A program made the translations under genes and the position numbers. Below, one piece after another: positions 63,147 through 64,000 of a DNA stretch of 64,000 nt; position 1 is the first letter of the stretch, and the number at the start of each line of letters is the position of its first letter. Below the pieces are notes generated by a model that saw only the letters and a program-made list of their open reading frames with translations, searched no databases and was not told the origin of the DNA. This DNA comes from Pseudaquabacterium inlustre (GTDB lineage Bacteria; Pseudomonadota; Gammaproteobacteria; Burkholderiales; Burkholderiaceae_C), in NCBI RefSeq assembly GCF_038066595.1, contig NZ_JBBUTH010000003.1:558001-622000 (forward strand), written 5' to 3'.

Positions 63147-63628
63147 CCGCTCTGAATCCCGACATCACCCCCGGCCCCGTGCACATCGCCACGCTGGCCT
63201 CGCTGCAGGCCCGCGTGGGCGAACACCTGGCCACCAGCGACTGGGTGGCCATCGACCAGGCGCGCATCGACCAGTTCGCCGAGGCGACGGGCGACCACCA
63301 GTGGATCCACGTCGATCCGGTGCGTGCGGCGGCCGGGCCCTTCGGCACCACCATCGCGCATGGCTTTCTCACGCTGTCGCTGCTGCCGCTGCTGGTGGGC
63401 GAGACGGTGGTCATCGACGACGTGCGCATGGGCGTCAACTACGGCCTGAACAAGGTGCGCTTCCCGTCGCCGGTGCCGGTGGGCAGCCGGCTGCGCGCCC
63501 AGGTGCTGCTGCTGAGCTACGAGCCGATCGCCGGCGGCGCGCAGCTGACCATGGCCGTGACCATCGAGCGCGAGGGTTCGGACAAGCCGGTGTGCGTGGC
63601 CGAGGCGGTGTCGCGGCGCTACACCTGA
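63143..63628 (+). CDS. MaoC-like (R)-specific enoyl-CoA hydratase
   Basis: A 161-residue hotdog-fold hydratase. The catalytic hydratase-2 motif is seen as ATGDHQWIHVDPVRAAAGPFGTTIAHGFLTLSLLP (about 50-85), followed by NYGLNKVRFPSPVPVGSRLRA. This kind of enzyme hydrates enoyl-CoA, for instance supplying monomers for polyhydroxyalkanoate, or acts on related acyl-CoAs. The start overlaps the parA-like stop by four bases. Confidence 0.92.
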   Translation: MTALNPDITPGPVHIATLASLQARVGEHLATSDWVAIDQARIDQFAEATGDHQWIHVDPVRAAAGPFGTTIAHGFLTLSLLPLLVGETVVIDDVRMGVNYGLNKVRFPSPVPVGSRLRAQVLLLSYEPIAGGAQLTMAVTIEREGSDKPVCVAEAVSRRYT

Positions 63629-63693
63629 GCGGGCCACCCGGCGCCCGGCGCGGCGCATGACGGCACACGCCACCACAGCAGGAGGGGCAGGAC

Positions 63694-64000
63694 ATGAAGG
63701 TGCTGATGCTCGACGATCACCCGCTGGTGCTGACCGCGCTGCGCCAGATGCTGGAGACGCTGGACCCCGGCATCCACGTGGGGGCGGCCGAGACGCCCGC
63801 ACAGGCCAAGGCCCTGCTGGCCGGTGATGACGCCCCCTTCGACCTGCTGCTGCTCGACCTGCGCCTGGGCGACGATGTCGACGGCTTCGACGTGCTGGCC
63901 GAACTGCGCCAGGACCACCCCGAGCTGCCGGTGGCCATCGTCTCGGCCACCGAACGGCTGGCCGACGTGGTGCGCGCGGTGGACATGGGGGCGATGGGGT
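63694..64000 (+). CDS. Response regulator receiver domain (partial, cut by window end)
   Basis: The first 102 codons of a two-component response regulator. The acidic pair LDDHP is at about 6-10, the phosphorylation Asp lies in LLLLDLRLG near 55, the conserved Ser/Thr in AIVSATE, and the sequence stops before the expected lysine. The pattern (DDHPLVLTALRQML, AVDMGAMG) fits NarL/FixJ-type regulators, so a LuxR-type DNA-binding domain probably follows outside the window. A strong ribosome site GGAGGGG precedes the ATG at 63694. Confidence 0.87.
   Translation, partial: MKVLMLDDHPLVLTALRQMLETLDPGIHVGAAETPAQAKALLAGDDAPFDLLLLDLRLGDDVDGFDVLAELRQDHPELPVAIVSATERLADVVRAVDMGAMG

Overview
The window is GC-rich (roughly 70% by eye), densely coded DNA from a betaproteobacterium. 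Gene content (EpsL-type exopolysaccharide protein, ubiJ-ubiB, FmdB-DUF502-aspS order, DUF1841, NsrR/NnrS, CcoG) fits Burkholderiales, probably near the Rubrivivax/Leptothrix group. This is inferred from proteins, not from a 16S gene. About 52 protein genes and one tRNA-Arg(CCT) are supported. No insertion sequence, integrase, phage gene, CRISPR array or rRNA is visible, and no gap between genes exceeds about 215 bases.

Layout. 1-3.9 kb: a lower-GC stretch with an unassigned TIM-barrel-like protein and a large heparinase-like lipoprotein. 3.9-8.4 kb: a nitric-oxide response unit, nsrR-nnrS-ccoG, diverging from an HPP/CBS membrane protein with two NsrR-like operators between them. 8.4-17.7 kb: cysQ, then a leftward seven-gene exopolysaccharide precursor operon (priming transferase, EpsL-like outer membrane protein, galE, manC, rmlB, rmlA, wecB). 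It supplies UDP-Gal, GDP-Man, dTDP-4-keto-6-deoxyglucose and UDP-ManNAc, but contains no ordinary glycosyltransferase, flippase or polymerase.

17.8-34 kb: a rightward housekeeping series: ubiJ, ubiB, a sodium/solute symporter, fmdB-DUF502-aspS, aroG, nudB, an EEP-family hydrolase, clsB, a secreted protein plus lipoprotein pair of unknown function, a ligase-associated exonuclease with an ATP-dependent DNA ligase, and a FeeM-like N-acyltransferase ending at a clear terminator. 34-38.2 kb: acuI diverging from a His-rich anchored protein and a TonB-dependent receptor. 38.3-44.6 kb: tRNA-Arg and tamA-tamB.

44.6-54.1 kb: a VWA protein and a MoxR ATPase (a usual pair, here separated), a thioesterase, an S9 peptidase, a diguanylate cyclase, a GNAT acetyltransferase, a dihaem cytochrome c4 and an HD-GYP protein. 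54.2-57 kb: a copper-export pair, copA and a CopZ-like chaperone, diverging from one perfect CueR-type palindrome. 57-64 kb: a family-5 solute-binding protein, DUF1841, a TauE/SafE permease, kefF-kefC, an orphan ParA-like ATPase overlapping a MaoC hydratase, and the start of a response regulator cut by the window edge.

Most notable: the dual NsrR operators linking NO sensing with CcoG copper/cbb3 assembly; the symmetric CueR operator; three mutually pairing GC repeats before aroG; a recurrent -10-to-ATG spacing of 6-7 bases that suggests leaderless transcripts; the ligase/exonuclease pair lacking its usual helicase; and the unassigned secreted protein/lipoprotein pair at 28.7-30.0 kb.
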